Of a stretch of DNA of 64,000 bases, positions 1-9,089 are shown in pieces. The translations under genes and the position numbers were made by a program. The stretch comes from Chachezhania antarctica (lineage in GTDB: Bacteria; Pseudomonadota; Alphaproteobacteria; Rhodobacterales; Rhodobacteraceae). Within the stretch, counting starts at the first letter, position 1; the number at the start of each line of letters is the position of its first letter. Location of the stretch: positions 1 to 64,000 of the forward strand of contig NZ_QZEX01000001.1 of assembly GCF_003646465.1 (NCBI RefSeq). Direction: 5' to 3'. The notes below the pieces were generated by a model. The model searched no databases and was not told the origin of the DNA. It saw only the letters and a list, made by a program, of their open reading frames with translations.

Positions 1-682
1 GGCCGGTCACAACCGTGCCGCGGCCCGAGATCGAGAACACGTCTTCGATCGGCATCAGGAACGGCTGGTCCACGGCGCGCTCCGGCGTCGGGATCCATTC
101 GTCGACGGCGGCCATCAGCTTCTTGATCGATTCCTCGCCGATTTCCGGATCGCGGCCTTCCAGCGCAGCCAGGGCCGAGCCCGGGATGATCGGAATGTCG
201 TCGCCGGGATATTCGTACGAAGACAGAAGCTCGCGCACTTCCATTTCCACCAGTTCCAGCAGCTCTTCGTCATCCACCTGGTCGACCTTGTTCAGGTAGA
301 CGACCATCGTCGGGATGCCGACCTGGCGGCCCAGCAGGATGTGCTCGCGCGTTTGCGGCATCGGGCCGTCGGCCGCGTTCACGACCAGGATCGCGCCGTC
401 CATCTGCGCCGCACCCGTGATCATGTTCTTCACGTAGTCGGCGTGCCCGGGGCAGTCGACGTGGGCGTAGTGACGGTTGTCCGTCTCGTATTCCACGTGC
501 GCCGTCGAGATCGTGATCCCGCGCGCCTTTTCTTCCGGCGCGCCGTCGATCTGGTCATAGGCCTTGAAGTCGCCGAAATACTTGGTGATCGCTGCCGTCA
601 GCGTCGTCTTGCCGTGGTCGACGTGACCGATCGTGCCGATGTTCACGTGCGGCTTATTACGTTCGAACTTTGCCTTTGCCAT
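1..682 (-). CDS. tuf: Elongation factor Tu, N-terminal part (3' end outside window)
   Basis: EF-Tu is the GTPase that delivers aminoacyl-tRNA to the ribosomal A site. The reverse strand reads [19 protein letters not shown] and then [11 protein letters not shown] (G1), [12 protein letters not shown] (G3) and NKVDQVDD (G4), all canonical for bacterial EF-Tu. About 227 of the usual ~391 residues are present; domains 2 and 3 run off the left edge. The ATG at 682 gives the standard EF-Tu N terminus. A GC-rich hairpin at 709-732 lies just upstream. The upstream neighbour on the same strand is an unrelated lipoprotein rather than fusA, so this copy probably has its own promoter in 683-828. Confidence 0.97.
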   Translation of the reverse strand, partial: MAKAKFERNKPHVNIGTIGHVDHGKTTLTAAITKYFGDFKAYDQIDGAPEEKARGITISTAHVEYETDNRHYAHVDCPGHADYVKNMITGAAQMDGAILVVNAADGPMPQTREHILLGRQVGIPTMVVYLNKVDQVDDEELLELVEMEVRELLSSYEYPGDDIPIIPGSALAALEGRDPEIGEESIKKLMAAVDEWIPTPERAVDQPFLMPIEDVFSISGRGTVVTG

Positions 683-708
683 CGTCGGGCGCCTTTTATC
701 TGTCTGGG

Positions 709-732
709 GGGCGCGCGTCCCTGTGCGCGCCC
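709..732 (-). other. Hairpin in the tuf leader / downstream of the lipoprotein gene
   Basis: GGGCGCGC (709-716) pairs with GCGCGCCC (725-732) around an 8-base loop. It sits 27 bases upstream of the tuf start and about 97 bases past the lipoprotein stop. It could terminate the lipoprotein transcript or form a tuf leader structure. No run of T follows on either strand, so the role is open. Confidence 0.4.
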
Positions 733-828
733 GGGGTTTCCATCATGCGCGCGCGACATATTTGGTTCGCAGGGGAAAATCAAGCGGACTTGGACGCGGG
801 ATATACCCTAAGACCAGGCCCGTATCCC

Positions 829-1524
829 TTACTCGCCTGTCGGGGTCGCGGGCAGCTTGATTGCAACGGGACCGGCGGTTTCCGACCCCTGATGCGCGGC
901 CGCGCGCGCCGCGTCTTCTTCCGGGCCGCCCCGCATCCGCGGCCGGTCGCCGGCCTTGCCGTCGGGACGCGCGTCGAACCAGCCGTTGGTCTCGTGCATC
1001 TCGGCCAGCCAGTCCTCGATCTTTTCCGCGGCGTTGGCGGACAACCCCGCCATCTGCTGCGCCTTGGTGCGCACGCCGCCCGAACCCACGACGAAGGTTT
1101 CGCTTGTCCCGTCTTCAAAAACCGAGATCTGGTGCACCTTTTCGTTCAGCTTCTTCGAATAGGCGTCGTCCCAGACGGTGACGCGGATGATCAGAAGCGA
1201 CCGGGGGTTATACAGCAGCGGCACCCCTTGCGGCCCCAGCGCATAGCCTTCGACGGAGATCCCGAAATTGTAGTACTGGTCGCCCTGATAGCGCGACAGC
1301 TGCGCCGTGACGGCGGATTTGAGGGAGGACACCCATTCCTGCTTCGTCGCCGTGCGCGAGACCGGCCCTTTCCGCATCTTGTCCGCGATGACGATCACGT
1401 GGCCCAGCTTGAAGGAGCCGAGCGGCACTTTCGGCTGTTGCGCCAGCGGGATGTCCTGATGCGAACAGGCCACCAGCGCGACAACGGCCAGAAGGGCGGC
1501 GAACGAAAGGCGAAGTCTTCTCAT
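829..1524 (-). CDS. Putative lipoprotein of unknown function
   Basis: A 231-residue protein with a basic N terminus (MRRLRLSF), a hydrophobic stretch and a lipobox LVAC with the cysteine at residue 20, so it is probably a lipoprotein anchored after SPase II cleavage. Residues 30-170 look like one folded domain, with GHVIVIADKMRKGPVSR, YYNFGISVEGYALGP and LLIIRVTVWDD segments. The tail from about 175 is charged and low in complexity, rich in Ala, Arg and Gly. I do not recognise the family. It is encoded on the tuf strand, 146 bases upstream of tuf, and could share its transcription. Confidence 0.75.
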   Translation of the reverse strand: MRRLRLSFAALLAVVALVACSHQDIPLAQQPKVPLGSFKLGHVIVIADKMRKGPVSRTATKQEWVSSLKSAVTAQLSRYQGDQYYNFGISVEGYALGPQGVPLLYNPRSLLIIRVTVWDDAYSKKLNEKVHQISVFEDGTSETFVVGSGGVRTKAQQMAGLSANAAEKIEDWLAEMHETNGWFDARPDGKAGDRPRMRGGPEEDAARAAAHQGSETAGPVAIKLPATPTGE

Positions 1525-1617
1525 GAATGGGTCCGTCTTTGATGTGGCGAGACACCATTATCCCAGCGCGCCCCTGCACGCAAATACGTGCATGTATGAT
1601 GGCGGGGCGCCGCCCGT

Positions 1618-3972
1618 TCAGGAGAACTTGTAATCACGCGGGAAACCGTGTGGCGGACGCTTGCCGACACCGCCGCGCTTGGCGATCCAGGGCGACATGT
1701 CGGCCTCGGTCCGGGTCCGGCCGCCGGAAGCAGACCAGCTGAGCCCCGTGGCCAGATCGAAGGTCGTGACATCCGACAGGCCACCATCCAGCTCAAGCGC
1801 CCCCTGCCGTCCGCGGGCCATGTTGTACTTCTGCAGCCGCACGCCCTTGCCCCGGCCCATTTCGGGCAGTTCGGTCACCGGGAAGGCCAGCAGCTTGCCG
1901 TTTTCCGACACGACGGCGACATGATCGCCCGCCACCGGTCGGCAGATCCGGGCCGTGACGGCGTCCTTCACGTTCAGCACCTGCCTGCCCGTGCGGGTTT
2001 GCGCCAGCACTTCGACCTCGGGCACGATAAACCCGTCGCCGGCGCTGGAGGCGACCAGCAGCTTGCGGTCGGGCTTGTGCAGGAACAGGTCGATGATCTG
2101 TGCCTCGTTCGGCAGGTCTACCATCAGGCGGACGGGTTCGCCCATCCCCCGCCCGCCGGGCAGCGTGGCGGCCGAGAGCGTATAGAATCGCCCGTTCGAG
2201 CCGAAGAGCACCAGCTTGTCGGTCGTTTCCGCGTGGAAGATGAAACGCGGGCCGTCGCCGTCCTTGAACTTCAGCTCGCGGTTCAGGTCGATATGGCCGG
2301 TCATCGCGCGGATCCAGCCCATCTGCGAGCAGACCACGGTGATCGGTTCCCGTTCGATCATCGCTTCCAGCGGCACGTCTTCCACGACACCGGCCTCGGC
2401 AAAGCGCGACCGGCGGGCGCCGCCGGCGTAATTCTTGCCGAACTTCTTCTTGGTTTCCTTCAGCTGATCGGAAATCCGCGCCCATTGCAGATCGTGATCT
2501 GACAGCAGGTCTTCCAGATCGGCGCGTTCTTCCATCAGGGCGGACTGTTCGGTCAGCAGCGCCATCTCTTCCAGACGCCGCAAGGCGCGCAGGCGCATGT
2601 TCAGGATCGATTCGACCTGAAGGTCGGTCAGGGAATGATCCTCGCGCGGGGCGGGCGGAACGTAGTCGGCCTCGGTCATCGCGCGGGGGAAGTCGCGGCC
2701 CCAGACCTCGCGCATCAGCGCGGCCTTGGGTTCGTCGTCGTAGCGGATGATGTCGATCACGCGGTCGAGGTTCAGGAAGGCCACGATCAGGCCTTCCAGC
2801 ACTTCCAGCCGGTGGTCGATCTTTTCCATCCGGTGTCGCGAGCGGCGTTGCAGCACGTCCTGCCGGTGGTCGAGGAAGGCGCGCAGCACCTCCTTCAGCG
2901 AACAGACCTTGGGCGTCAGCCCGTCGATCAGCACGTTCATGTTCAGCGAAATGCGCACTTCCAGTTCCGAGTTCCGGAACAGCATGCCCATCAGCACCTC
3001 GGCGTCGACATTCTTCGACCTTGGTTCAAGCACGATCCGGATGTCTTCGGCGCTTTCATCACGCACGTCGGCCAGGATCGGCACCTTCTTCAACTGGATC
3101 ACCTCGGCCAGCTTCTCGATCAGCTTCGATTTCTGAACCTGGTAGGGGATCTCGGTCACGACGATCTGCCAGCCGCCACGATCAAGCTTTTCGATCTCCC
3201 ATTGAGACCGCAAGCGGAACCCGCCGCGGCCGGTGCGATAGGCTTGGGCGATCGATTCGCGATCTTCCACGATCACGCCGCCCGTCGGGAAATCGGGGCC
3301 GGGGATGAAGTTCAGCAACGTGTCGTCACGGGCGTCGGGCGTCTTGATCAGGTACAGGCAGGCGTCGCACAGCTCGACGATATTATGCGGCGGAATGTTC
3401 GTGGCCATGCCCACAGCGATCCCGCTGGAGCCATTGGCCAGCAGGTTCGGGAACTCGGCCGGCAGGACGACGGGTTCGGTCAGCGTGCCGTCATAGTTTT
3501 CGCGGAAATCGACGGCGTCTTCGTTCAGACCTTCCAGCAGCGCCTCGGCCACGACGGTCAGCCGCGCCTCGGTATACCGCGAGGCGGCGGGGTTATCGCC
3601 GTCGATATTGCCGAAGTTGCCCTGCCCGTCGACCAGCGGGTAGCGAACGTTGAAATCCTGCGCGAGGCGGGCCATCGCATCGTAGATCGCGCCGTCGCCA
3701 TGGGGGTGATAGTTGCCCATCACGTCGCCCGAGATCTTGGCCGATTTCCGGAAGCCGCCCGTCGAGGTCAGTCGCAATTCGCGCATCGCGTAAAGGATTC
3801 GCCGATGGACCGGTTTCAGCCCGTCGCGCGCGTCCGGCAGGGCGCGGTGCATGATTGTCGACAGCGCATAGGTAAGATATCGCTCACCAATTGCCCGGCG
3901 CAACGGCTCGGCAATGGCAGCTGGCAGGCCGTCGGGGGGCATCATCTTGGGGTCGTCGGTCTTGTCGCTCAT
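1618..3972 (-). CDS. parC: DNA topoisomerase IV subunit A
   Basis: This is the breakage-reunion subunit of topoisomerase IV, which decatenates daughter chromosomes with ParE. The start [15 protein letters not shown] at 3972 is preferred over an upstream ATG at 4032 because the extra 20 residues do not resemble the family. The winged-helix core reads [26 protein letters not shown] and [12 protein letters not shown], where Tyr133 is the DNA-linking tyrosine. GyrA is excluded by the ParC-type [11 protein letters not shown] segment and by the absence of a GyrA box; the C-terminal region has the degenerate [13 protein letters not shown] instead. Length is 784 residues. The position matching E. coli ParC Ser80 is Gly94 and that matching Glu84 is Asp98. 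Confidence 0.95.
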   Translation of the reverse strand: MSDKTDDPKMMPPDGLPAAIAEPLRRAIGERYLTYALSTIMHRALPDARDGLKPVHRRILYAMRELRLTSTGGFRKSAKISGDVMGNYHPHGDGAIYDAMARLAQDFNVRYPLVDGQGNFGNIDGDNPAASRYTEARLTVVAEALLEGLNEDAVDFRENYDGTLTEPVVLPAEFPNLLANGSSGIAVGMATNIPPHNIVELCDACLYLIKTPDARDDTLLNFIPGPDFPTGGVIVEDRESIAQAYRTGRGGFRLRSQWEIEKLDRGGWQIVVTEIPYQVQKSKLIEKLAEVIQLKKVPILADVRDESAEDIRIVLEPRSKNVDAEVLMGMLFRNSELEVRISLNMNVLIDGLTPKVCSLKEVLRAFLDHRQDVLQRRSRHRMEKIDHRLEVLEGLIVAFLNLDRVIDIIRYDDEPKAALMREVWGRDFPRAMTEADYVPPAPREDHSLTDLQVESILNMRLRALRRLEEMALLTEQSALMEERADLEDLLSDHDLQWARISDQLKETKKKFGKNYAGGARRSRFAEAGVVEDVPLEAMIEREPITVVCSQMGWIRAMTGHIDLNRELKFKDGDGPRFIFHAETTDKLVLFGSNGRFYTLSAATLPGGRGMGEPVRLMVDLPNEAQIIDLFLHKPDRKLLVASSAGDGFIVPEVEVLAQTRTGRQVLNVKDAVTARICRPVAGDHVAVVSENGKLLAFPVTELPEMGRGKGVRLQKYNMARGRQGALELDGGLSDVTTFDLATGLSWSASGGRTRTEADMSPWIAKRGGVGKRPPHGFPRDYKFS

Positions 3973-4149
3973 AGATGCTGTGATACTTCGCCAGACGGCC
4001 CGCGTAAACGGGGACCCGGACGAGAAAAGCACAATTAAAGCAGATTCTTATGGATTCGGCGGCAAGTCTTCCGCGAATCGTCGGCGTGCGTATGCTGTGT
4101 GGGTTGGCAGGTTCCGGCCGACAGCGTGTCAGACCTCAGGGGGGTTCCA

Positions 4150-4806
4150 ATGCTTCGATTGCTGATCCCGTCTTTCCTGATCATGGCGTGGGCTTTCTAC
4201 GAGCTTAGCGGTGGTGAGGATTTCGAACCGGTGCAGGTCCGCCGGTCGGTCGAACTTGCCCCGGCCCCCGCCACCGAACCGAACACCGCCCGGCAGGTTC
4301 CCGGCCCCTCGTCCCAATCCCTTGCCGCCGTGAAGGTCGCAGCCCCCGCGCCGAAGCCGGCGCCCCAGCCCGTGGCGCAGCCTGACCTCGGACCCAAGGC
4401 CGAAATTTTCAGCCTCGCCAACACGGATGAGACGGATCCGGGCGCGGACACCCCCGTGACCCGGCTTTCGACGTTTGACGCCACCGGCACCACGCTTTCG
4501 GGCCTGACGACGGCCGGCCTGTCCGCCCTGGCGTCAGGCAACACCATCGCGGCCGACGAGGACGACGAAGCGATCCAGGAGGACGTAGCGGTCGAAACCG
4601 ATCCCAGCATTCGCAAGATCGCCGCGGCCCGCGTCAACGTGCGCGGCGGCCCGGGCACGGGCTTTTCGGTCGTGGCCAAGCTGGACCAGGGGACCCCGGT
4701 CCGCGTCGTGGGCGAACCCCTGTCGGGCTGGCTGATGCTCCGCACGGTCGAAAACGATCTGCTGGGATATGTCGCGGCGAACCTCGTGTCGCCACCCAAC
4801 GGCTAA
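4150..4806 (+). CDS. Membrane-anchored SH3-domain protein
   Basis: A 218-residue protein with one N-terminal hydrophobic segment (LLIPSFLIMAWAFY, about residues 3-17), a long Pro/Ala/Glu-rich linker (30-150) and a C-terminal bacterial SH3 domain (about 158-214) containing the typical ARVNVRGGPGTGFSVV and GWLMLRT segments. SH3 domains of this type usually bind peptidoglycan or partner proteins in the periplasm, so it is probably an inner-membrane-anchored, wall-facing protein. The ATG at 4150 is chosen over 4099 because it puts the hydrophobic segment at the N terminus. It is divergent from parC and 53 bases upstream of the SDR gene. Confidence 0.8.
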   Translation: MLRLLIPSFLIMAWAFYELSGGEDFEPVQVRRSVELAPAPATEPNTARQVPGPSSQSLAAVKVAAPAPKPAPQPVAQPDLGPKAEIFSLANTDETDPGADTPVTRLSTFDATGTTLSGLTTAGLSALASGNTIAADEDDEAIQEDVAVETDPSIRKIAAARVNVRGGPGTGFSVVAKLDQGTPVRVVGEPLSGWLMLRTVENDLLGYVAANLVSPPNG

Positions 4807-4859
4807 GCGCATTGCACCCAAAGCCTATACGCGCCACTACTTCGGGCAGCGGAGGGTCC

Positions 4860-5690
4860 ATGCAGCAGAAATCCATCCTGATCACCGGCTGTTCGTCCGG
4901 CATAGGCCGCGACGCGGCACTTGGCCTGCGTGACGCCGGCTGGCGCGTCTTCGCGTCGTGCCGGCAGGAAAAGGATTGCGAGGCCCTGCGCGCCGAAGGC
5001 TTCGAAAGCCCGCGGATCGACTACACCGACGAGGCCAGCATCGACGAAGGTCTGGCACAGACACTCGAGGCGACAGGCGGCACGCTGGGCGCGCTGTTCA
5101 ACAACGGCGCGCATCCCCTGCTCGCGGCGGTGGAAGACCTGCCCACGGACGGCCTTCGCGCGATTTTCGAGGCGAATTTCTTTGGCTGGCATACGCTGAC
5201 CCGCAAGGTCATCCCGGTGATGCGCGCGCAAGGGTATGGGCGGATCGTGAACTGTTCATCGAACCTTGGCCTTGTCGCCATGCCGTGGCGCGCGGCCTAC
5301 ACAGCCACGAAGCACGCGCTGGAAGGCTATACCGATACCCTGCGGATGGAACTGCATGACGAACCCATTCACGTCGTCCTGATCGAGCCCGGCCCGATCA
5401 CCACCATGTTCCGCCGCAACGGGATCCATTACTTCGAAAAGTACGTCGATTGGAAATCCTCCCACCGGCGCGCGGCCTACGAGACCAGGATGATCCCCCG
5501 CCTCTATGGCGAATCCGGCCCCGATCCATTCGAACTGGCCCCCGCCGCGGTCACCGCCAAATTGCGCCGCGCGCTGGAAACAGGCCGGCCCCGGGCACGC
5601 TATGCCGTGACCTTCCCGGCCCGGTTCAGCCTGAACATGCGCGGCATCCTGCCTACCCGGGTGGCGGACTGGATCACCCTGAAGATCTGA
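4860..5690 (+). CDS. SDR family oxidoreductase
   Basis: A classical short-chain dehydrogenase of 276 residues. The nucleotide-binding motif TGCSSGIG is near residues 8-15, NNGAH matches the NNAG strand, NCSSNLG supplies the catalytic Ser, and YTATKHALEG the Tyr-x-x-x-Lys pair. PGPI follows as in related enzymes. The ATG at 4860 follows GGAGGG at a good distance. The substrate cannot be read from sequence; the arrangement resembles uncharacterised alphaproteobacterial SDRs. It is downstream of, and co-oriented with, the SH3 gene. Confidence 0.88.
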   Translation: MQQKSILITGCSSGIGRDAALGLRDAGWRVFASCRQEKDCEALRAEGFESPRIDYTDEASIDEGLAQTLEATGGTLGALFNNGAHPLLAAVEDLPTDGLRAIFEANFFGWHTLTRKVIPVMRAQGYGRIVNCSSNLGLVAMPWRAAYTATKHALEGYTDTLRMELHDEPIHVVLIEPGPITTMFRRNGIHYFEKYVDWKSSHRRAAYETRMIPRLYGESGPDPFELAPAAVTAKLRRALETGRPRARYAVTFPARFSLNMRGILPTRVADWITLKI

Positions 5691-5789
5691 GGCAGGTTTC
5701 GAATCCGGTTCGCTTTTCGGGTCAAAGCGACTAGATCCCCTACCGAACGCACATGACACACGCACACCACACGGGGGCGGAAGAACAGC

Positions 5790-5996
5790 ATGGAACAAGT
5801 ACTCTTCATCGCGGTACTGATCGCCATGGCGGCAGTCGTCGTGGTGCTGGTGATCGGCATGGGCGGCTATGCCAAGGGCGGCAAGTTCAACAAGGACTAC
5901 GGCAACAAGATGATGCGCCTGCGCATCCTGTTCCAGTTCATCGCCGTCGTTCTGATCGTGGCGCTTGTCATGGTCCGCGGCATGTCGGGGAACTGA
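5790..5996 (+). CDS. HIG1-domain twin-transmembrane protein
   Basis: A 68-residue protein with two hydrophobic helices (about residues 5-25 and 44-63) joined by a basic loop GGYAKGGKFNKDYGNKMMRLR. The Gly-rich loop followed by M-R-x-R at the second helix is the pattern of hypoxia-induced-gene-1 (HIG1) domain proteins, which in mitochondria associate with respiratory supercomplexes. Small bacterial forms are annotated only as twin-transmembrane proteins. The stop codon lies 2 bases before the next ATG, so it is probably translated from the same message as the cobalamin adenosyltransferase. The function here is not known. Confidence 0.82.
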   Translation: MEQVLFIAVLIAMAAVVVVLVIGMGGYAKGGKFNKDYGNKMMRLRILFQFIAVVLIVALVMVRGMSGN

Positions 5997-5998
5997 GC

Positions 5999-6571
5999 AT
6001 GGTTGTCCTGTCCAAGATCTACACCCGCACCGGCGACAAGGGCGAAACCGCCCTGGGCAATGGCGCCCGCGTCCCGAAACCGTCTGTCCGTGTCTCGGCC
6101 TACGGCACGGTGGACGAGTTGAACTCGACCCTCGGCGTCGCACGCCTGCACGCCGATGCGGAGGTCGATGCAGCGCTGTCGCGGATCCAGAACGATCTGT
6201 TCGATCTGGGCGCCGACCTGTGCAACCCCGACATCGCCAAGGACGCCGATGCCGAATACCCGCCCCTGCGTGTCGTGGCCGAACAGGTCACTCGGCTTGA
6301 ACATGAAATCGACGCGATGAATGCCAGGCTGGAGCCCCTGCGCAGTTTCATCCTGCCGGGCGGATCGGCGGCGTCGGCGCATCTTCACGTCTGCCGCACC
6401 GTGGCCCGCCGTGCCGAACGGCTGGTGGTCGATCTCGCCGCGGGGGAAGCCGTGAACGCTGAAGCGGTGCGGTACCTCAACCGCCTCAGCGACTGGTTCT
6501 TTGTCGCCGCCCGTATCGCCAATGACGATGGCAAGGCCGATGTGCTATGGGTCCCGGGCGCGAACCGCTAG
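5999..6571 (+). CDS. Cob(I)yrinic acid a,c-diamide adenosyltransferase, PduO type
   Basis: This 190-residue enzyme transfers the adenosyl group of ATP to cob(I)alamin, making coenzyme B12. The diagnostic N terminus IYTRTGDKGETALGNG binds ATP; YGTVDELNS and LFDLGADL follow, and FILPGGS with CRTVARRAER lies near residues 115-140 as in PduO/MMAB enzymes. Adenosylcobalamin is needed by the two mutases of the ethylmalonyl-CoA pathway, and mcd of that pathway is in this window. The last base of its TAG and the neighbour's stop on the other strand form a shared CTAG. Confidence 0.93.
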   Translation: MVVLSKIYTRTGDKGETALGNGARVPKPSVRVSAYGTVDELNSTLGVARLHADAEVDAALSRIQNDLFDLGADLCNPDIAKDADAEYPPLRVVAEQVTRLEHEIDAMNARLEPLRSFILPGGSAASAHLHVCRTVARRAERLVVDLAAGEAVNAEAVRYLNRLSDWFFVAARIANDDGKADVLWVPGANR

Positions 6572-7047
6572 GGTTTCGCCTGCACCGGCGCCCAGATCTC
6601 GTAGGGCGTTTCCGGGGCATAGGGGTCGGCGTCAGACGGGTAGTGTTCCACCACGGCGCCGTCGCGCATCGCGTAGTCCGAACCGGGCAGCCATTCGGTG
6701 AAGAGCCAGTCGAACGAGGCCGGGAGTTCCGCCATGGGCCCCCTGGCCCGCAGCACGGCATAGTCCCCCGCCGACAGGGTGATGACGCTCGTGCCCTCGG
6801 GTACGGCGTCGGGCACCGGGGAAACCTCGCGCGCAACAGCATAATGGAACCCGCCATGGATGTCCTGACCGAAGGAAATGCCCAGCATCGCCCCGTCCAC
6901 CGTGTCGGGAATGTCGTATCCGCGCTCGAAAAAGGCGTGCCATTGCGCGCCGATCAGTTGCCGCGTGTCCATGGTATAGTCCTGCACCGTCCCCACGGCA
7001 TAACGCTCGGGGCACGACACGATCTCTACCGGTTCGCACGTGGTCAT
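6568..7047 (-). CDS. GyrI-like / effector-binding domain protein
   Basis: A free-standing 159-residue effector-binding domain of the type found at the C terminus of AraC-family activators and in GyrI (SbmC). Visible marks are an opening strand EIVSCPERYAVG, a central ISFGQDIHGGFHYAVAREV and a late YAVLRARGPMAELPASFDWLFTEWLPGSDY, typical of the SOUL/GyrI fold. There is no DNA-binding domain. Such proteins bind small hydrophobic ligands or hydrolyse thioether electrophiles; which applies here is unknown. The start at 7047 (MTTCEPVEIV) fits the fold better than 7065. It converges on the adenosyltransferase gene with a 4-base overlap. Confidence 0.8.
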   Translation of the reverse strand: MTTCEPVEIVSCPERYAVGTVQDYTMDTRQLIGAQWHAFFERGYDIPDTVDGAMLGISFGQDIHGGFHYAVAREVSPVPDAVPEGTSVITLSAGDYAVLRARGPMAELPASFDWLFTEWLPGSDYAMRDGAVVEHYPSDADPYAPETPYEIWAPVQAKP

Positions 7048-7328
7048 CGGCCAATCCTCCCGCAACCAGACGATGAAACCACTCTATCCGTGATGCCCGC
7101 TCAAGACAACGAAAGCCGCCCGACAGAGGTCCCGATGACCATTCCGCACTGCGAAATACCGTTTCACATCGCCGCATCTTGGGCTGTGACGGCTTGATTA
7201 CGCGGCGACAATCCTGTTTGAGCCCGGGAATAACTCTGTAACCCGGAGAAATCGCCCGTTATCAACAGGCAAATCCCATGTACCGCGAGTCGACCGGGCT
7301 CGTGCCACAACACCAAGGAGAGACGCCC

Positions 7329-8087
7329 ATGAAGGTCCTGGTCCCTGTCAAGCGCGTGATCGACTATAACGTGAAGGTCCGTGTCAAAGCGGATGGCAGC
7401 GGGGTCGATCTTGCCAACGTCAAGATGTCGATGAACCCGTTCGACGAAATCGCGGTCGAAGAAGCCATCCGTCTGAAAGAAGCCGGCAAGGTCGAAGAAG
7501 TCGTCGTCGTCTCCATCGGCGTCAAGCAGGCGCAGGAAACCCTGCGCACCGCGCTCGCCATGGGCGCGGACCGCGCGATCCTGGTCGTGGCGTCCGAGGA
7601 CGTGCACAACGACATCGAACCGCTCGCCGTCGCCAAGATCCTGAAGGGTGTCATCGACGAAGAGCAGCCGGGCCTCGTGCTTTGCGGCAAGCAGGCGATC
7701 GACAACGACATGAACGCCACCGGCCAGATGCTGTCGGCGCTGATGGGCTGGTCCCAGGCGACCTTCGCTTCGGCGCTGGACATTGATGGCGAGCACGCCG
7801 TCGTCACCCGCGAAGTGGATGGCGGTCTGCAGACGATCAAGGTCACGATGCCCTCCATCGTCACCGTCGACCTGCGCCTGAACGAACCGCGCTATGCGTC
7901 GCTGCCCAACATCATGAAGGCGAAGAAGAAGCCGCTGGATGAGAAGTCGGCGGACGATTACGGCGTCGACGTGACGCCGCGGCTCGAGGTCGTGAAAACC
8001 TCCGAACCCGCGGGCCGCGCGGCGGGGATCATGGTTGGCTCGGTCGACGAGCTGGTAGCGAAACTCAAAGAAGTGGGGGCTGTGTAA
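7329..8087 (+). CDS. etfB: Electron transfer flavoprotein subunit beta
   Basis: EtfB carries AMP and, with EtfA, moves electrons from acyl-CoA dehydrogenases to ETF:ubiquinone oxidoreductase. The N terminus [20 protein letters not shown], the [18 protein letters not shown] block, GADRAILV and the recognition segment [25 protein letters not shown] are all canonical. At 252 residues it is normal in length. The ATG at 7329 follows an AGGAGA Shine-Dalgarno sequence. The stop overlaps the etfA start as TAATG, so the subunits are translationally coupled. Confidence 0.97.
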   Translation: MKVLVPVKRVIDYNVKVRVKADGSGVDLANVKMSMNPFDEIAVEEAIRLKEAGKVEEVVVVSIGVKQAQETLRTALAMGADRAILVVASEDVHNDIEPLAVAKILKGVIDEEQPGLVLCGKQAIDNDMNATGQMLSALMGWSQATFASALDIDGEHAVVTREVDGGLQTIKVTMPSIVTVDLRLNEPRYASLPNIMKAKKKPLDEKSADDYGVDVTPRLEVVKTSEPAGRAAGIMVGSVDELVAKLKEVGAV

Positions 8088-9013
8088 TGGCTGTTCTTCT
8101 GCTTGCCGAAATCACCGATGGTGAACTTTCTGCCGATGCGACCGGCAAGGCGCTGAGCGCTGCCAAGTCGCTGGGCGACGTGACCGTTCTGGCCGCCGGC
8201 GCATCCGCCGCCGCTGCGGGCGAAGCGGCCGCGAAACTGGACGGCGTGTCGAAGGTGCTTGTCGCCGAAGATCCCGCCCTGGGCCACCGCCTGGCGGAAG
8301 CCACCGCGGCACTGATCGTGTCGCTGGCCGGCGACTACGATCACATCATGGCGCCCGCGACCACCGACGCGAAGAACATCATGCCCCGCGTGGCGGCATT
8401 GCTTGACGTGATGGTGATCTCGGACATCTCCGGCGTGGTCGATGCCGACACGTTCGAACGCCCGATCTATGCCGGCAACGCGATCCAGACGGTGAAATCG
8501 TCGGACGCGACCAAGGTGATCACGGTGCGGACGGCCAATTTCGATGCCGTGGGCGAAGGCGGCTCGGGCACGGTCGAAACCGCGACGCTGCCGGACTTCC
8601 CGACACTTTCGGAATGGGTCGAGGACAAGGTCGCCGAAAGCGACCGTCCGGAGCTGACCAGCGCGGGCATCGTCGTGTCGGGCGGCCGTGGCGTTGGATC
8701 CGAGGAGAGCTTTGCCATCATCGAAGCGCTGACGGACAAGCTGGGCGCGGCAGTCGGCGCCTCGCGCGCGGCGGTCGATTCGGGCTATGCGCCGAACGAC
8801 TGGCAGGTGGGCCAGACCGGCAAGGTCGTGGCGCCGGACCTCTACGTGGCCGTGGGCATCTCGGGCGCGATCCAGCACCTGGCGGGCATGAAGGATTCGA
8901 AGATCATCGTCGCGATCAACAAGGACGAAGAAGCGCCGATCTTCCAGGTTGCCGATTACGGCCTGGTCGCGGACCTGTTCGCAGCCGTCCCGGAACTGAC
9001 CGAGAAACTGTAA
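8087..9013 (+). CDS. etfA: Electron transfer flavoprotein subunit alpha
   Basis: The FAD-binding subunit of ETF, 308 residues. The N-terminal domain begins [13 protein letters not shown]. The FAD domain shows [56 protein letters not shown] and [22 protein letters not shown], the standard EtfA signature. The start overlaps the etfB stop. A strong rho-independent terminator follows at 9064-9089. Acyl-CoA dehydrogenases such as the mcd product at 20.3 kb are expected electron donors. Confidence 0.97.
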   Translation: MAVLLLAEITDGELSADATGKALSAAKSLGDVTVLAAGASAAAAGEAAAKLDGVSKVLVAEDPALGHRLAEATAALIVSLAGDYDHIMAPATTDAKNIMPRVAALLDVMVISDISGVVDADTFERPIYAGNAIQTVKSSDATKVITVRTANFDAVGEGGSGTVETATLPDFPTLSEWVEDKVAESDRPELTSAGIVVSGGRGVGSEESFAIIEALTDKLGAAVGASRAAVDSGYAPNDWQVGQTGKVVAPDLYVAVGISGAIQHLAGMKDSKIIVAINKDEEAPIFQVADYGLVADLFAAVPELTEKL

Positions 9014-9022
9014 ACCGCGGAA

Positions 9023-9043
9023 GGTGCGTGGGGACCACGCACC
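9023..9043. repeat. Intergenic palindrome GGTGCGTGG-N3-CCACGCACC, copy 1
   Basis: A perfect 9-base stem (9023-9031 with 9035-9043) with a GGA loop, followed by CTACGGG. An almost identical element occurs at 28328-28348 in the opposite orientation, where CCGTAG precedes the stem. It lies between the etfA stop and the etfA terminator. Two copies this similar in unrelated places suggest a dispersed repeat. Confidence 0.65.
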
Positions 9044-9063
9044 CTACGGGTAAATCTGTTGGG

Positions 9064-9089
9064 AAAGCCCGCCTTTCGGCGGGCTTTTT
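9064..9089 (+). terminator. Rho-independent terminator of etfBA
   Basis: AAAGCCCGCC (9064-9073) pairs with GGCGGGCTTT (9078-9087) around TTTC and continues into TTTTT. The T tract runs into the stop codon of the convergent DUF6473 gene. Confidence 0.88.

Noticed and set aside
2635-4038. Long open frame on the plus strand opposite parC
   Set aside because: High G+C gives long antisense frames. Its translation is rich in His, Arg and Gln with no family features, and parC on the other strand is certain.
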